In this document: piece after piece, positions 1-7,452 of the stretch | How positions within the stretch are numbered: the stretch's first letter is position 1 | Layout of the letters: every line of letters begins with the position of its first letter | Source of the DNA: Halomonas chromatireducens | GTDB taxonomy: Bacteria > Pseudomonadota > Gammaproteobacteria > Pseudomonadales > Halomonadaceae | Assembly: GCF_001545155.1 (NCBI RefSeq) | Contig: NZ_CP014226.1 | Location: 1,834,191-1,898,190, forward strand | Length of the DNA: 64,000 bases | Direction of reading: 5' to 3' | The notes under the pieces: model-generated | Told to the model about the DNA's origin: nothing | The model's input: only the letters and a program-made list of their open reading frames with translations | Databases searched by the model: none | Translations under genes and position numbers: made by a program

Positions 1-2
1 AG

Positions 3-857
3 AAGTGCATCTTCTGCTACCCGCGCATCGAGGCGGGCATGCCGACCATCTGCTCCGAGACCTGCGTCGGCCGCATCCGCTATCTCGGCGTGCTGCTCTA
101 TGATGCCGACCGCATCGAGGAAGTGGCGAGCTCGCCGGACGAGCGCGACCTCTACCACCGCCAGCGCGAGATCTTCCTGGACCCCAACGACCCGGAAGTG
201 ATTGCCCAGGCCAAAAAGGACGGCATCACCGACAACGTGATCAAGGCCGCCCAGGCCTCGCCGGTCTACAAGATGGCCATGGACTGGGGGCTGGCGCTGC
301 CGCTGCACCCGGAATACCGCACCCTGCCAATGGTCTGGTACGTGCCGCCCCTGTCGCCGATCCAGTCCGCCGCCGAGGCCGGCAAGATCGAGTACGACGG
401 CGTGCTGCCCAAGATCGAGTCGCTGCGCATCCCGGTGCGCTACCTGGCCAACATGCTCACCGCCGGTGAGGAAGAGCCCGTGGTGCTGGCGCTCAAGCGG
501 CTGATGGCGATGCGTGTCTTCATGCGCAACCGGCACGTGGAAGGCAAGCATGACACCGAGGTGCTCGACGCCGTGGGCCTCTCCGAGGCGCAGGTGGAGG
601 AGATGTATCGCTACCTCGCCATCGCCAACTACGAGGATCGCTTCGTGATCCCCACCAGCCATCGCGAGATGGCCACCGAAGCCTTCCCCGAGCGCGGCGG
701 CTGCGGCTTCAGCTTCGGCGACGGCTGCCACGGCGAGAGCAAGCCGAGCCTGTTCAACGGTCGTTCCCAGACCACCTCACTGGTCAAGCCGGTGGACGTC
801 TTCGATCCCAAGGCTGCGGCCGGGAAGACGGCTACCAAGGAGAAGCACCATGGCTGA
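3..857 (+). CDS. narH: Respiratory nitrate reductase beta subunit, 3' part
   Basis: Iron-sulfur electron-transfer subunit of the membrane-bound respiratory nitrate reductase, passing electrons from NarI haem to the NarG molybdenum site on the cytoplasmic face. Only the last 284 residues are in the window; the gene enters from the left edge, already open at base 3. The visible part starts in the ferredoxin-like cysteine region (KCIFCYPRIEAG, then CSETCVGRIRYLG), which is highly characteristic of NarH. The C-terminal tail ends 8 bases inside narJ, showing translational coupling. The narG gene is expected just upstream, outside the window. The identification is firm from motif and from the narJ and narI genes that follow. 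Confidence 0.96.
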   Translation, partial: KCIFCYPRIEAGMPTICSETCVGRIRYLGVLLYDADRIEEVASSPDERDLYHRQREIFLDPNDPEVIAQAKKDGITDNVIKAAQASPVYKMAMDWGLALPLHPEYRTLPMVWYVPPLSPIQSAAEAGKIEYDGVLPKIESLRIPVRYLANMLTAGEEEPVVLALKRLMAMRVFMRNRHVEGKHDTEVLDAVGLSEAQVEEMYRYLAIANYEDRFVIPTSHREMATEAFPERGGCGFSFGDGCHGESKPSLFNGRSQTTSLVKPVDVFDPKAAAGKTATKEKHHG

Positions 858-1632
858 TGCCGCACTCCAGTTACCCCAGGCCGAACCTGGCATGCGCAGC
901 CTGCGCGTGCTGGCCCGCCTGCTGGACTACCCCACCGAGGCGCTCCAGGGCGCGGTGGATGAACTGATCGAAGCGCTCTACGTCGAGCGCCGCCTGTCGG
1001 CGGCGCTCAAGGCGGACTTGATGAGCTGGTGCCAGCGCATCAGTGAGGCCGACCTGCTGGAGCTCCAGTCCGAGTACGTGGCGCTGTTCGACAAGGGCCG
1101 CGCCCACTCGCTGCTGCTGTTCGAGCATGTCCACGGCGAGTCCCGCGACCGCGGCCAGGCCATGGTCGACCTGATGAACGAGTACCAGGAAGCCGGCTTC
1201 GAGCTGGATGCCCGGGAATTGCCGGACTACCTGCCGCTGTTCCTGGAGTATCTCTCCACCCGCAGCGAGGAGGAGATTGGTCGCTGGTTGGGCGAGATCC
1301 GCCACATCCTGGCGCTGCTGGCGGCGCGCTTGGAAGAGCGTGGCACCGACCATGCCCTGGTGATGCGCGCCCTGCTGGCGATGATCGGCGCCGAGGCAGA
1401 AGTGGAAGCCCAGCGTGAAACCGTCGTGGGTGAGAGTCGCGATGACACCCCCGAGGCGCTGGATGCGGTCTGGGAGGAGGAGGCGGTGCGTTTCTCCGCC
1501 AAGTCGGACGAGGACTGCGCGCTGCAGTCCGCCGAAGGGCGCCGTCTGGCCGAGCGCAAGCGCGAGACGCAGAGCCAGCCGGTACGGATCATGTCCCCCG
1601 GGGCGGAAGCGCCTCGCGTGAGCGGTCGTTAA
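850..1632 (+). CDS. narJ: Nitrate reductase assembly chaperone NarJ
   Basis: System-specific chaperone that binds NarG and holds the NarGH complex until the molybdenum cofactor is inserted and NarI is attached; it is not part of the final enzyme. The protein has 260 residues, slightly longer than the Escherichia coli protein, with an acidic, low-complexity C-terminal tail after about residue 190. The core LLDYPTEALQGAVDEL and the YVALFDKGRAHSLLLFEHVHG segment match the NarJ/DmsD chaperone fold. The ATG lies inside the last codons of narH (8-base overlap), and narI follows after 13 bases, so it sits in the usual narGHJI order. Confidence 0.95.
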   Translation: MADAALQLPQAEPGMRSLRVLARLLDYPTEALQGAVDELIEALYVERRLSAALKADLMSWCQRISEADLLELQSEYVALFDKGRAHSLLLFEHVHGESRDRGQAMVDLMNEYQEAGFELDARELPDYLPLFLEYLSTRSEEEIGRWLGEIRHILALLAARLEERGTDHALVMRALLAMIGAEAEVEAQRETVVGESRDDTPEALDAVWEEEAVRFSAKSDEDCALQSAEGRRLAERKRETQSQPVRIMSPGAEAPRVSGR

Positions 1633-1645
1633 CAGGAGAACTGTC

Positions 1646-2338
1646 ATGTTTGACGCTATTTCCATTTATTTCAATCACCTGATCTACGGCTACTATCCGT
1701 ACCTCGTCGGCACCGTCTTCCTGATCGGCAGCCTGATGCGCTACGACCATGGCCAGTTCACCTGGAAGACCGGTTCAAGCCAGATGCTGTCGTCGAAGAA
1801 CATGCGCCTGGCCAGCAACCTGTTCCATGTCGGCATCATCGTGATCTTCTTCGGCCACCTGTTCGGCATGCTGACGCCGCACTGGATGTACGACCGCTTC
1901 CTGGACCCCGGCACCAAGCAGCTTCTCGCCATCGTGGTGGGCGGCATCGCCGGTGCCATGTGCGTGGTGGGCGGCGCCATGCTGCTGCATCGCCGCCTGA
2001 CCAACGTCCGGGTTCGGGCCTCATCGAGCACCATGGACACCGCCATCCTCGGCCTGATCGTGTTCCAGGCGGCGCTGGGAATGGTCACCATCCTCTTCTC
2101 CCTGGGCCACATGGACGGCGAGATGATGGTGACCCTGGCCAGCTGGGCCCAGGCGATCGTCTTCTTTGGCGGTGGCGCTGCCTACTACCTGGAAGAGGTC
2201 TCCTGGATCTACAAGCTGCATATCTTCATCGGCCTGACCATCATCCTGCTGTTCCCGTTCTCGCGACTGGTGCATGTCTGGAGCGTGCCGTTCGGCTATA
2301 TCACCAGGCGCTATCAGCTGGTCCGCCGCCGGGGTTAA
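1646..2338 (+). CDS. narI: Respiratory nitrate reductase gamma subunit (cytochrome b)
   Basis: Membrane anchor and quinol oxidase of respiratory nitrate reductase. It carries two b haems and sends electrons to NarH. The 230-residue protein is the normal length and shows five hydrophobic helices, with histidines at helix ends such as NLFHVGIIVIFFGHLFG and KLHIFIGLTIILLFPFSRLVH that are the expected haem ligands. A clear GGAG-type ribosome site (acaggagaactgtc) precedes the ATG. It ends the structural nar genes; the next gene starts 179 bases downstream across a palindromic element. Confidence 0.96.
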   Translation: MFDAISIYFNHLIYGYYPYLVGTVFLIGSLMRYDHGQFTWKTGSSQMLSSKNMRLASNLFHVGIIVIFFGHLFGMLTPHWMYDRFLDPGTKQLLAIVVGGIAGAMCVVGGAMLLHRRLTNVRVRASSSTMDTAILGLIVFQAALGMVTILFSLGHMDGEMMVTLASWAQAIVFFGGGAAYYLEEVSWIYKLHIFIGLTIILLFPFSRLVHVWSVPFGYITRRYQLVRRRG

Positions 2339-2384
2339 GCACAAGCTGGCTGCGCTCGGCTTCGCGAGTAATGGCAACACCGAG

Positions 2385-2491
2385 AGGGCCGGGGACAGGT
2401 GGACGAGGAGGTCTTTTTCCAGGGATGGAAAAAGTAGCGTCCAGGGAAGGATTCACAGCGCCTCCTCGGAAACCTGGTCCCCGGGCCTGCT
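2385..2491. repeat. Nested palindromic (REP/MITE-like) element
   Basis: The gap between narI and the isomerase gene is one long imperfect palindrome. Outer arms are ccggggacaggt and acctggtccccgg (one inserted base); middle arms cgaggagg (2404-2411) and cctcctcg (2461-2468) match perfectly; an inner hairpin has 9-base arms ctttttcca and tggaaaaag around a 4-base loop (2413-2434). This nested pattern is typical of dispersed extragenic palindromes. It could also fold in the transcript and lower expression of the downstream genes relative to narGHJI. No second copy is obvious in this window. Confidence 0.6.
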
Positions 2492-2517
2492 CCGGCAAGA
2501 TTATTGAGGTGAATGAC

Positions 2518-3339
2518 ATGCAAATGATCGAGATCGAACAGCTGCCGGGCCGCGTCACCCCGCCGCCCATCAGGGTCGGCGGCAAGGCCATCGACGAGGA
2601 GAGCATTGCCCGGGAGATGCAGTACCACCCCGCGGCAACCGCCGGCGAGGCGCAGCTCCAGGCCGCCCGTGCCCTGGTGGTACGCGAGCTGCTGCTCCAG
2701 CGAGCCATCGAGTTGGGCCTGGTGGCGGCCGATGAAGCCGAGGAAGGCGATAACGACGCCGCCATCGCCAGCCTGCTGGAGCAGGAGCTGGAGGTGCCGG
2801 AGCCCTCGGAGGCCGACTGTCGGCGCTTCTTCGATGCCGCGCCGGAGCGTTTCAGCGAACCGACCCGGCTGGCCGTTCGCCACATCCTGCTGGCGGCGGC
2901 GCCGGACGATGCGCCGGCCCGCGATGCCCAGTACCGTCTCGGCGAGTCGCTGATCGCGGAGCTGGAGACCATTCCCGAGCGTTTCACCGAGTTCGCCATG
3001 CGCCACTCGGCGTGTCCATCGAAGGAGGAAGGCGGCGAGCTGGGCTGGCTGGCACCGGGCCAGACCGTCGGTGAACTGGACCGTGCCCTGCAGCACCTCC
3101 CCGAGGGGCTCCACGAGCGGCCGCTGGCCTCGCGCTATGGGTGGCACGTGATCCTGATCGACGAGCGCGCCGAGGGCCAGCCGCAGGCCTTCGAGCAGGT
3201 CATCGACCGTGTGCGTCACAACCTGCGTGAGCAGGCGACTCGACGCGCCCTGCGCCACTACCTGCTGTCACTGGAAACCGAGATCGGTGTCGAAGGAGTT
3301 GCGCTCGATGACGATGCTGCCGGAAGCCTGATGCAATAG
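2518..3339 (+). CDS. PpiC/NifM-type peptidylprolyl isomerase
   Basis: Parvulin-family cis-trans prolyl isomerase, 273 residues. The rotamase domain occupies roughly residues 125-235 (RLAVRHILLAA, then SKEEGGELGWLAPGQTV and SRYGWHVILID), with an N-terminal helical part as in SurA/NifM relatives. No signal peptide is seen, so it is probably cytoplasmic. A parvulin gene directly after narGHJI is a recurrent arrangement in pseudomonads and relatives, and a role in folding or maturing nitrate reductase is the natural inference. The ATG at 2518 was chosen because gaggtg lies 8 bases upstream; the frame stays open further left across the palindromic element, but that part reads as non-coding. moaB follows after 11 bases. 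Confidence 0.85.
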   Translation: MQMIEIEQLPGRVTPPPIRVGGKAIDEESIAREMQYHPAATAGEAQLQAARALVVRELLLQRAIELGLVAADEAEEGDNDAAIASLLEQELEVPEPSEADCRRFFDAAPERFSEPTRLAVRHILLAAAPDDAPARDAQYRLGESLIAELETIPERFTEFAMRHSACPSKEEGGELGWLAPGQTVGELDRALQHLPEGLHERPLASRYGWHVILIDERAEGQPQAFEQVIDRVRHNLREQATRRALRHYLLSLETEIGVEGVALDDDAAGSLMQ

Positions 3340-3350
3340 GAGAGATTTTC

Positions 3351-3935
3351 ATGGCCCATGTTCACGCCAACGCCCGTTTCGTGCCGCTCGGCATCGCCAT
3401 CCTGACAGTCTCCGATACTCGCGGCTTCGACCAGGACGGCAGCGGAGACCTGCTCAGCGAGCGTCTGTCCGAGGCCGGCCATGCGCTGGTGGAGCGTCGC
3501 ATCGTGCCCGACGACATCTATCGCATCCGCGCGGTGGTTTCCAAGTGGGTGGTACGCGATGACGTGCAGGTCATCCTGGTCAATGGTGGCACCGGCTTCA
3601 CCGTGCGCGATACCACGCCCGAAGCGCTCACGCCGTTGTTCGACCGCTCGGTGGATGGCTACGGTGAATTGTTCCGCCAGCTCTCTTTCGAAACGATTGG
3701 TACCTCCACGATTCAGTCCCGTGCCGTGGCGGGGGTCGCCAATGCGACACTGATCTTCGCCATGCCCGGCTCGCCCAAGGCCTGTGCCACCGCCTGGGAT
3801 GGCATTCTCGAAAGCCAGCTCGATGCGCGTACCCGGCCGTGCAATTTCGTCGCCATGGTCATGCCCGAGCAGCAGGCGTGTGGCTCTCGGGAGTTACCGA
3901 AAGTGCCTGACCATGGTCAAGGAGCGCGCGCATGA
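3351..3935 (+). CDS. moaB: Molybdenum cofactor biosynthesis protein MoaB
   Basis: Molybdopterin adenylyltransferase-type protein of the MoaB/Mog family, which adenylates molybdopterin before molybdate insertion by MoeA. The 194-residue protein shows the family signatures LTVSDTRGFDQDGSG near residue 20, the MPT-binding VILVNGGTGFTVRDTTPEAL near 75-95, and AVAGVANATLIFAMPGSPKA in the C-terminal half. RBS aggagag precedes the ATG. It overlaps moeA by the tetranucleotide ATGA, so the two are translationally coupled. Together with moeA and moaA it supplies cofactor for NarG encoded upstream. Confidence 0.93.
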   Translation: MAHVHANARFVPLGIAILTVSDTRGFDQDGSGDLLSERLSEAGHALVERRIVPDDIYRIRAVVSKWVVRDDVQVILVNGGTGFTVRDTTPEALTPLFDRSVDGYGELFRQLSFETIGTSTIQSRAVAGVANATLIFAMPGSPKACATAWDGILESQLDARTRPCNFVAMVMPEQQACGSRELPKVPDHGQGARA

Positions 3936-5173
3936 GCTGTGCCAATCTTGCCAAAGGTCTGCTCGACCTGGACGTTGCCAGGGCGCGAATGATCGCCGCC
4001 GCCGAGCCAGTCCAGGGCGAAGCGCTGGTAGCGCTGGAGCAGGCTTTTGGCAGGGTGCTGGCGTGCGACCTGGCTGCTCGGCTGGACATGCCTGGCATCG
4101 ACAATAGCGCGATGGATGGCTATGCCCTGCGGCTATCGGAACTGGGAGAGCAGGGCCTGCCCGTCGTCCTGCGGGTGCCGGCAGGAGCCGCGGTCTCGGC
4201 ACTGCCCGAAGGGGGCTGCGCGCGTATCTTTACCGGTGCGCCGGTGCCGGAAGGTGCAGACTGCGTGATTCCCCAGGAGCGGGTCACGCTGGACGGCGAA
4301 GGGCGCATGCATATCAGCGGCGAGGCGAAACCGGGGGCCAATATCCGCCGGCGGGGCGAGGAGTACCGTGCCGGCGATGCGCTGCTGCCGGCGGGCGCTA
4401 CCCTCAACGCCGCGGCGCTGGCGATGCTGGCGAGCCAGGGTTTTGCTGAGGTACCGGTATTGCCACAGCTGAAGGTGGCCTTGATTTCCACCGGTGACGA
4501 ACTGATCGAACCCGGTGAGCCTGCCTCGCCGGGGCAGGTTTACAACAGCAATCGGGTGATGCTCCAGGCGTTGCTCGAGCAGCAGGGCTGCAATGTGATC
4601 GACCTGGGCATCATCGCCGATACGGCGGAGGCACTGCACGAAGCCTTCGTGGTCAGTCGCGACAGTGCCGACCTGGTGATCTGTACCGGCGGCGTATCGG
4701 TGGGGGAGGAGGACCATGTCCGACCTGTGCTCGATGCGCTGGGCGGGCTGGTATTCCACGGCGTGGCGATGAAACCGGGCAAGCCCTTCGCCTTCGGCTA
4801 CCTGGACGATGGATCGCCGGAAGGGGTGCCCCTCATCGGCCTGCCGGGAAATCCGGTGGCGTCGCTGGTGGGATGGCAGCTCCTGGCCAGGCCCTTCGTC
4901 CAGGGGTGTCAGGGGCGTACCGTCGGACCATTACAACAATTCAATGTCCGTGCCGGCTTTTCGCGGCGCGGCAACCTGGGCCGGCGTGAGCTGTTGCGCG
5001 TAGTGCTCGACTGGCAAGGTGGCCTTCCGGTAGCCTTTCTTGCTGGTGGGCAGGGGTCGCACATGCTGCGGGCAGCCAGCCAGGCACACGGCTATCTGAT
5101 GATGGCTGCCGATACCGACGTGGAGGAAGGTCATGAATACCCCTATCTGCCCGCCGGACAGTTCGTCGACTGA
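3932..5173 (+). CDS. moeA: Molybdopterin molybdenumtransferase MoeA
   Basis: Inserts molybdate into adenylated molybdopterin to give the active cofactor. The protein has 413 residues, the expected length. It starts with the family signature around PGIDNSAMDGYALR, has the molybdopterin-binding middle domain (LISTGDEL, VICTGGVSVGEEDHVRP) and KPGKPFAFG near residue 280, then the C-terminal beta domain. The start overlaps moaB by four bases, and the 3' end overlaps the following Crp/Fnr gene by 41 bases. It probably serves all molybdoenzymes of the cell, including the NasA encoded at 40.8 kb. Confidence 0.95.
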   Translation: MSCANLAKGLLDLDVARARMIAAAEPVQGEALVALEQAFGRVLACDLAARLDMPGIDNSAMDGYALRLSELGEQGLPVVLRVPAGAAVSALPEGGCARIFTGAPVPEGADCVIPQERVTLDGEGRMHISGEAKPGANIRRRGEEYRAGDALLPAGATLNAAALAMLASQGFAEVPVLPQLKVALISTGDELIEPGEPASPGQVYNSNRVMLQALLEQQGCNVIDLGIIADTAEALHEAFVVSRDSADLVICTGGVSVGEEDHVRPVLDALGGLVFHGVAMKPGKPFAFGYLDDGSPEGVPLIGLPGNPVASLVGWQLLARPFVQGCQGRTVGPLQQFNVRAGFSRRGNLGRRELLRVVLDWQGGLPVAFLAGGQGSHMLRAASQAHGYLMMAADTDVEEGHEYPYLPAGQFVD

Positions 5174-5876
5174 CCTGCTGTTCAAGCCCAAGCAGCTACG
5201 CGAGCTGGTGCATGGTGTGCCCTGGCTGGGCGAGCTCAACGATGACGAGGTCAACTCACTGCTGGAAGACTCCGAGCTGCGCGCGCTGAAGAATCGCGAG
5301 TGGCTGTTCCGGCAGGATGCCCCGGCCCATTGGCTCTACATCGTCATCAACGGTGCCGTGCGTCTGGCGCGCTCTGCCGGGGATGGCCGGCTGGCTACCA
5401 TCCGCTGCGTGGAGCGCGGCGGCACCCTGGGCGAGCTGAGCATGGTTTCCAGCGCCGGCGTCTACCTCTATTCGGCAGAAGCGCTGCGCCGTACCCATGT
5501 GCTGGCCATTCCTGCCCAGCGCTGTCGCGACATCATGGATCGCCAGCCCGCCTGCCGCGCCGAATTCATGAGCCGTCTGGCGCTGGAGCTGACCGAACGC
5601 CTCGAGGACCTGGCCCTGTTGACCCAGGCCGATGCCATGTCGCGGCTGGTCAGCTACATCCTGCGCCAGTTGCCCTCCGGTCGCTCGAAGTCGCCTCGGG
5701 TGGTGCGGCTTTCCATACCCAAGCGATGGTTGGCCGCCCAGCTTGCCATGACACCGGAGACTCTGTCGCGGCTGCTGGCCAAGCTGCGCGACAGCGGTGT
5801 CATCAGCATCGACCGTCAGCGCCTTGTGGTGCTCGATGAACAGAAGCTGCGCGACGCCATGCTGGCGAATGACTAG
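5133..5876 (+). CDS. Crp/Fnr family transcriptional regulator
   Basis: A 247-residue DNA-binding regulator with an N-terminal cyclic-nucleotide-type beta barrel (about residues 30-140) and a C-terminal winged helix (WLAAQLAMTPETLSRLLAKL, about 198-217). It lacks the N-terminal cysteine cluster of oxygen-sensing FNR, with only scattered cysteines, so it is more like the DNR/NarR branch that responds to NO, nitrate or nitrite. Placement inside the nar/moa operon supports a role in switching on nitrate respiration, but the ligand cannot be read from the sequence. The ATG is preceded by ggaagg and lies within the 3' end of moeA. Confidence 0.85.
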   Translation: MNTPICPPDSSSTDLLFKPKQLRELVHGVPWLGELNDDEVNSLLEDSELRALKNREWLFRQDAPAHWLYIVINGAVRLARSAGDGRLATIRCVERGGTLGELSMVSSAGVYLYSAEALRRTHVLAIPAQRCRDIMDRQPACRAEFMSRLALELTERLEDLALLTQADAMSRLVSYILRQLPSGRSKSPRVVRLSIPKRWLAAQLAMTPETLSRLLAKLRDSGVISIDRQRLVVLDEQKLRDAMLAND

Positions 5877-5961
5877 CTGGTCGTCTGGCAGGGTGGCGTC
5901 GGCGCTATAACACCGGTTGTGTTCGGAAGTTTGAATGACGTACACAGCCTAGGGAGGCCTT

Positions 5962-6393
5962 ATGTCCCGAACCGCCAATAAACCCCGCACCCTGGTCTAC
6001 TCCTGCTCCGGCTGCTCCGACGTGGCCCAGTTGGCCAACGACGTGGCCCTGGCACTCGACCATACCGGGGTGGCGGAGATGTCCTGCATCGCCGGCGTGG
6101 GCGGTGGGGTGCCCGGACTGGTAAAGACCGCCCGTTCCGGTCGCCCCATCATCGCCATCGATGGCTGCCAGATGCACTGTGTGACCCACTGCCTGGCCAA
6201 TGCCGGGGTCAGCGCCACCGAGCACGTCAAGCTCTACGAGCAGGGCTTTCGCAAGCGGCGCGGCCAGACATACAGCGAGGAAGAAGTCACAGCGGTGGCT
6301 GAGCGGGTCGGCAGCCTGATTGCCCGGCTGCCGGTGGATGCGGTAGCCCATATCGAAACAAGCGCCGAGAAAAAAACCGAGGAATCCCCATGA
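5962..6393 (+). CDS. DGC-domain putative zinc-binding protein
   Basis: A 143-residue protein of the DGC family (named for a conserved Asp-Gly-Cys). Visible cysteines are [14 protein letters not shown] near residue 14-20, MSCIAG near 42, and the signature [13 protein letters not shown] near residues 70-82, giving a dense metal-binding cysteine set. The biochemical role of the family is not established. It lies between the Crp/Fnr regulator and moaA and shares an ATGA overlap with moaA, so it is made with the cofactor enzymes. A strong gggagg ribosome site precedes the ATG. A role in metal or sulfur supply during nitrate-reductase maturation is only a guess. Confidence 0.75.
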   Translation: MSRTANKPRTLVYSCSGCSDVAQLANDVALALDHTGVAEMSCIAGVGGGVPGLVKTARSGRPIIAIDGCQMHCVTHCLANAGVSATEHVKLYEQGFRKRRGQTYSEEEVTAVAERVGSLIARLPVDAVAHIETSAEKKTEESP

Positions 6394-7379
6394 ACGCTCT
6401 GGTCGACGGCTTCGGCCGCACCGTCCGCTACGTTCGCCTGTCGGTCACCGACCGCTGCGACTTTCGCTGCGTCTACTGCATGGCCGAGGAGATGACCTTC
6501 CTTCCGCGCGCCCAGGTGCTGACCCTGGAGGAGATGGCTACCCTGTCCAGGGCCTTCGTCGAACTCGGCGTGGAGAAGATCCGCCTGACTGGCGGCGAAC
6601 CGCTGGTGCGTCGTGGCATAGAGGGACTGGTGGCCGAGATCGGTGCCCTCGACGGACTGCGGGACTTCGCCATGACCACCAACGGTGCCGGCCTGGTCAA
6701 GTACGCTCCGGCGCTGCGCGCTGGCGGCCTTAAGCGTCTCAATATCAGCCTCGACACCCTGGATTCCGGCCGCTTCCGCGAGCTGACCCGCACCGGCAGC
6801 CTGGACAAGGTCATCGATGGCATTCGTGCCGCCCGCGATGTCGGTTTCGAACGCATCAAGCTCAATGCCGTGATCCTCAAGGGGCGCAACGACGACGAAG
6901 TGCTCGATCTGGTCGCGTTTGCCCGTGCCGAAGGCGTGGATATCAGCTTCATCGAGGAGATGCCTCTTGGCCAGAGCATCGGCCACGACCGTGCCGAGAC
7001 CTTCTGCTCAAGCGACGAGGTGCGCGCACGTATCGAGTCGCGCCATGCGTTGGTGCCCACCACCGAGAACACCCTGGGGCCTTCGCGCTACTTCCGCATG
7101 GCCGACAGCGACTCGCGCATCGGCTTCATCTCGCCCCACAGCCATAACTTCTGTGATGCCTGCAACCGCGTGCGAGTCACCGCCGAAGGCCGACTGCTGT
7201 TGTGTCTGGGCAACGAGCACTCCGTCGATCTGCGCGCGGTAATGCGCCGTCACCCCGGCGACCTCGAACGCCTCAAGGCCGCCATCGTCGTGGCCATGCA
7301 GAAGAAACCCGAGCGCCACCATTTCACCACCGACGGTGACGTGCAGGTGGTTCGCTTCATGAACATGACCGGGGGCTGA
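6390..7379 (+). CDS. moaA: GTP 3',8-cyclase MoaA
   Basis: Radical SAM enzyme for the first step of molybdopterin synthesis, turning GTP into 3',8-cyclo-GTP. The 329-residue protein has the N-terminal [4Fe-4S] motif CDFRCVYC (C23, C27, C30) and the second C-terminal cluster cysteines in [19 protein letters not shown]. It ends in the Gly-Gly tail required for activity. It overlaps the DGC gene by four bases and closes the nar/moa unit. A paralogue elsewhere in the genome is likely since this copy is tied to the nar operon; no moaC, moaD or moaE is present here. Confidence 0.96.
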   Translation: MNALVDGFGRTVRYVRLSVTDRCDFRCVYCMAEEMTFLPRAQVLTLEEMATLSRAFVELGVEKIRLTGGEPLVRRGIEGLVAEIGALDGLRDFAMTTNGAGLVKYAPALRAGGLKRLNISLDTLDSGRFRELTRTGSLDKVIDGIRAARDVGFERIKLNAVILKGRNDDEVLDLVAFARAEGVDISFIEEMPLGQSIGHDRAETFCSSDEVRARIESRHALVPTTENTLGPSRYFRMADSDSRIGFISPHSHNFCDACNRVRVTAEGRLLLCLGNEHSVDLRAVMRRHPGDLERLKAAIVVAMQKKPERHHFTTDGDVQVVRFMNMTGG

Positions 7380-7419
7380 GCGTCTCCGCCATTGAGCCCT
7401 CGGCCTGGGCAGGCTAGCT

Positions 7420-7442
7420 TGGTGGGCAAACCACGCCCACCA
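7420..7442. terminator. Hairpin between moaA and the oligopeptidase gene
   Basis: Perfect 8-base arms tggtgggc and gcccacca enclose a 7-base loop, 40 bases after the moaA stop. No T-run follows on the + strand, so it is a weak candidate for an intrinsic terminator. Its right arm touches the ribosome site (aggag) of the next gene, so it might also damp translation of that gene. Confidence 0.35.
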
Positions 7443-7452
7443 GGAGACTCCC

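Noticed and set aside
1960..2517. Upstream extension of the PpiC gene frame
   Set aside because: It overlaps narI out of frame and then the palindromic element; the ribosome site is at 2505.
5877..5961. Possible FNR box upstream of the DGC gene
   Set aside because: A TTGA half-site is present but no ATCAA partner at the right spacing; the aacac...gtgtt repeat there is too short to name.
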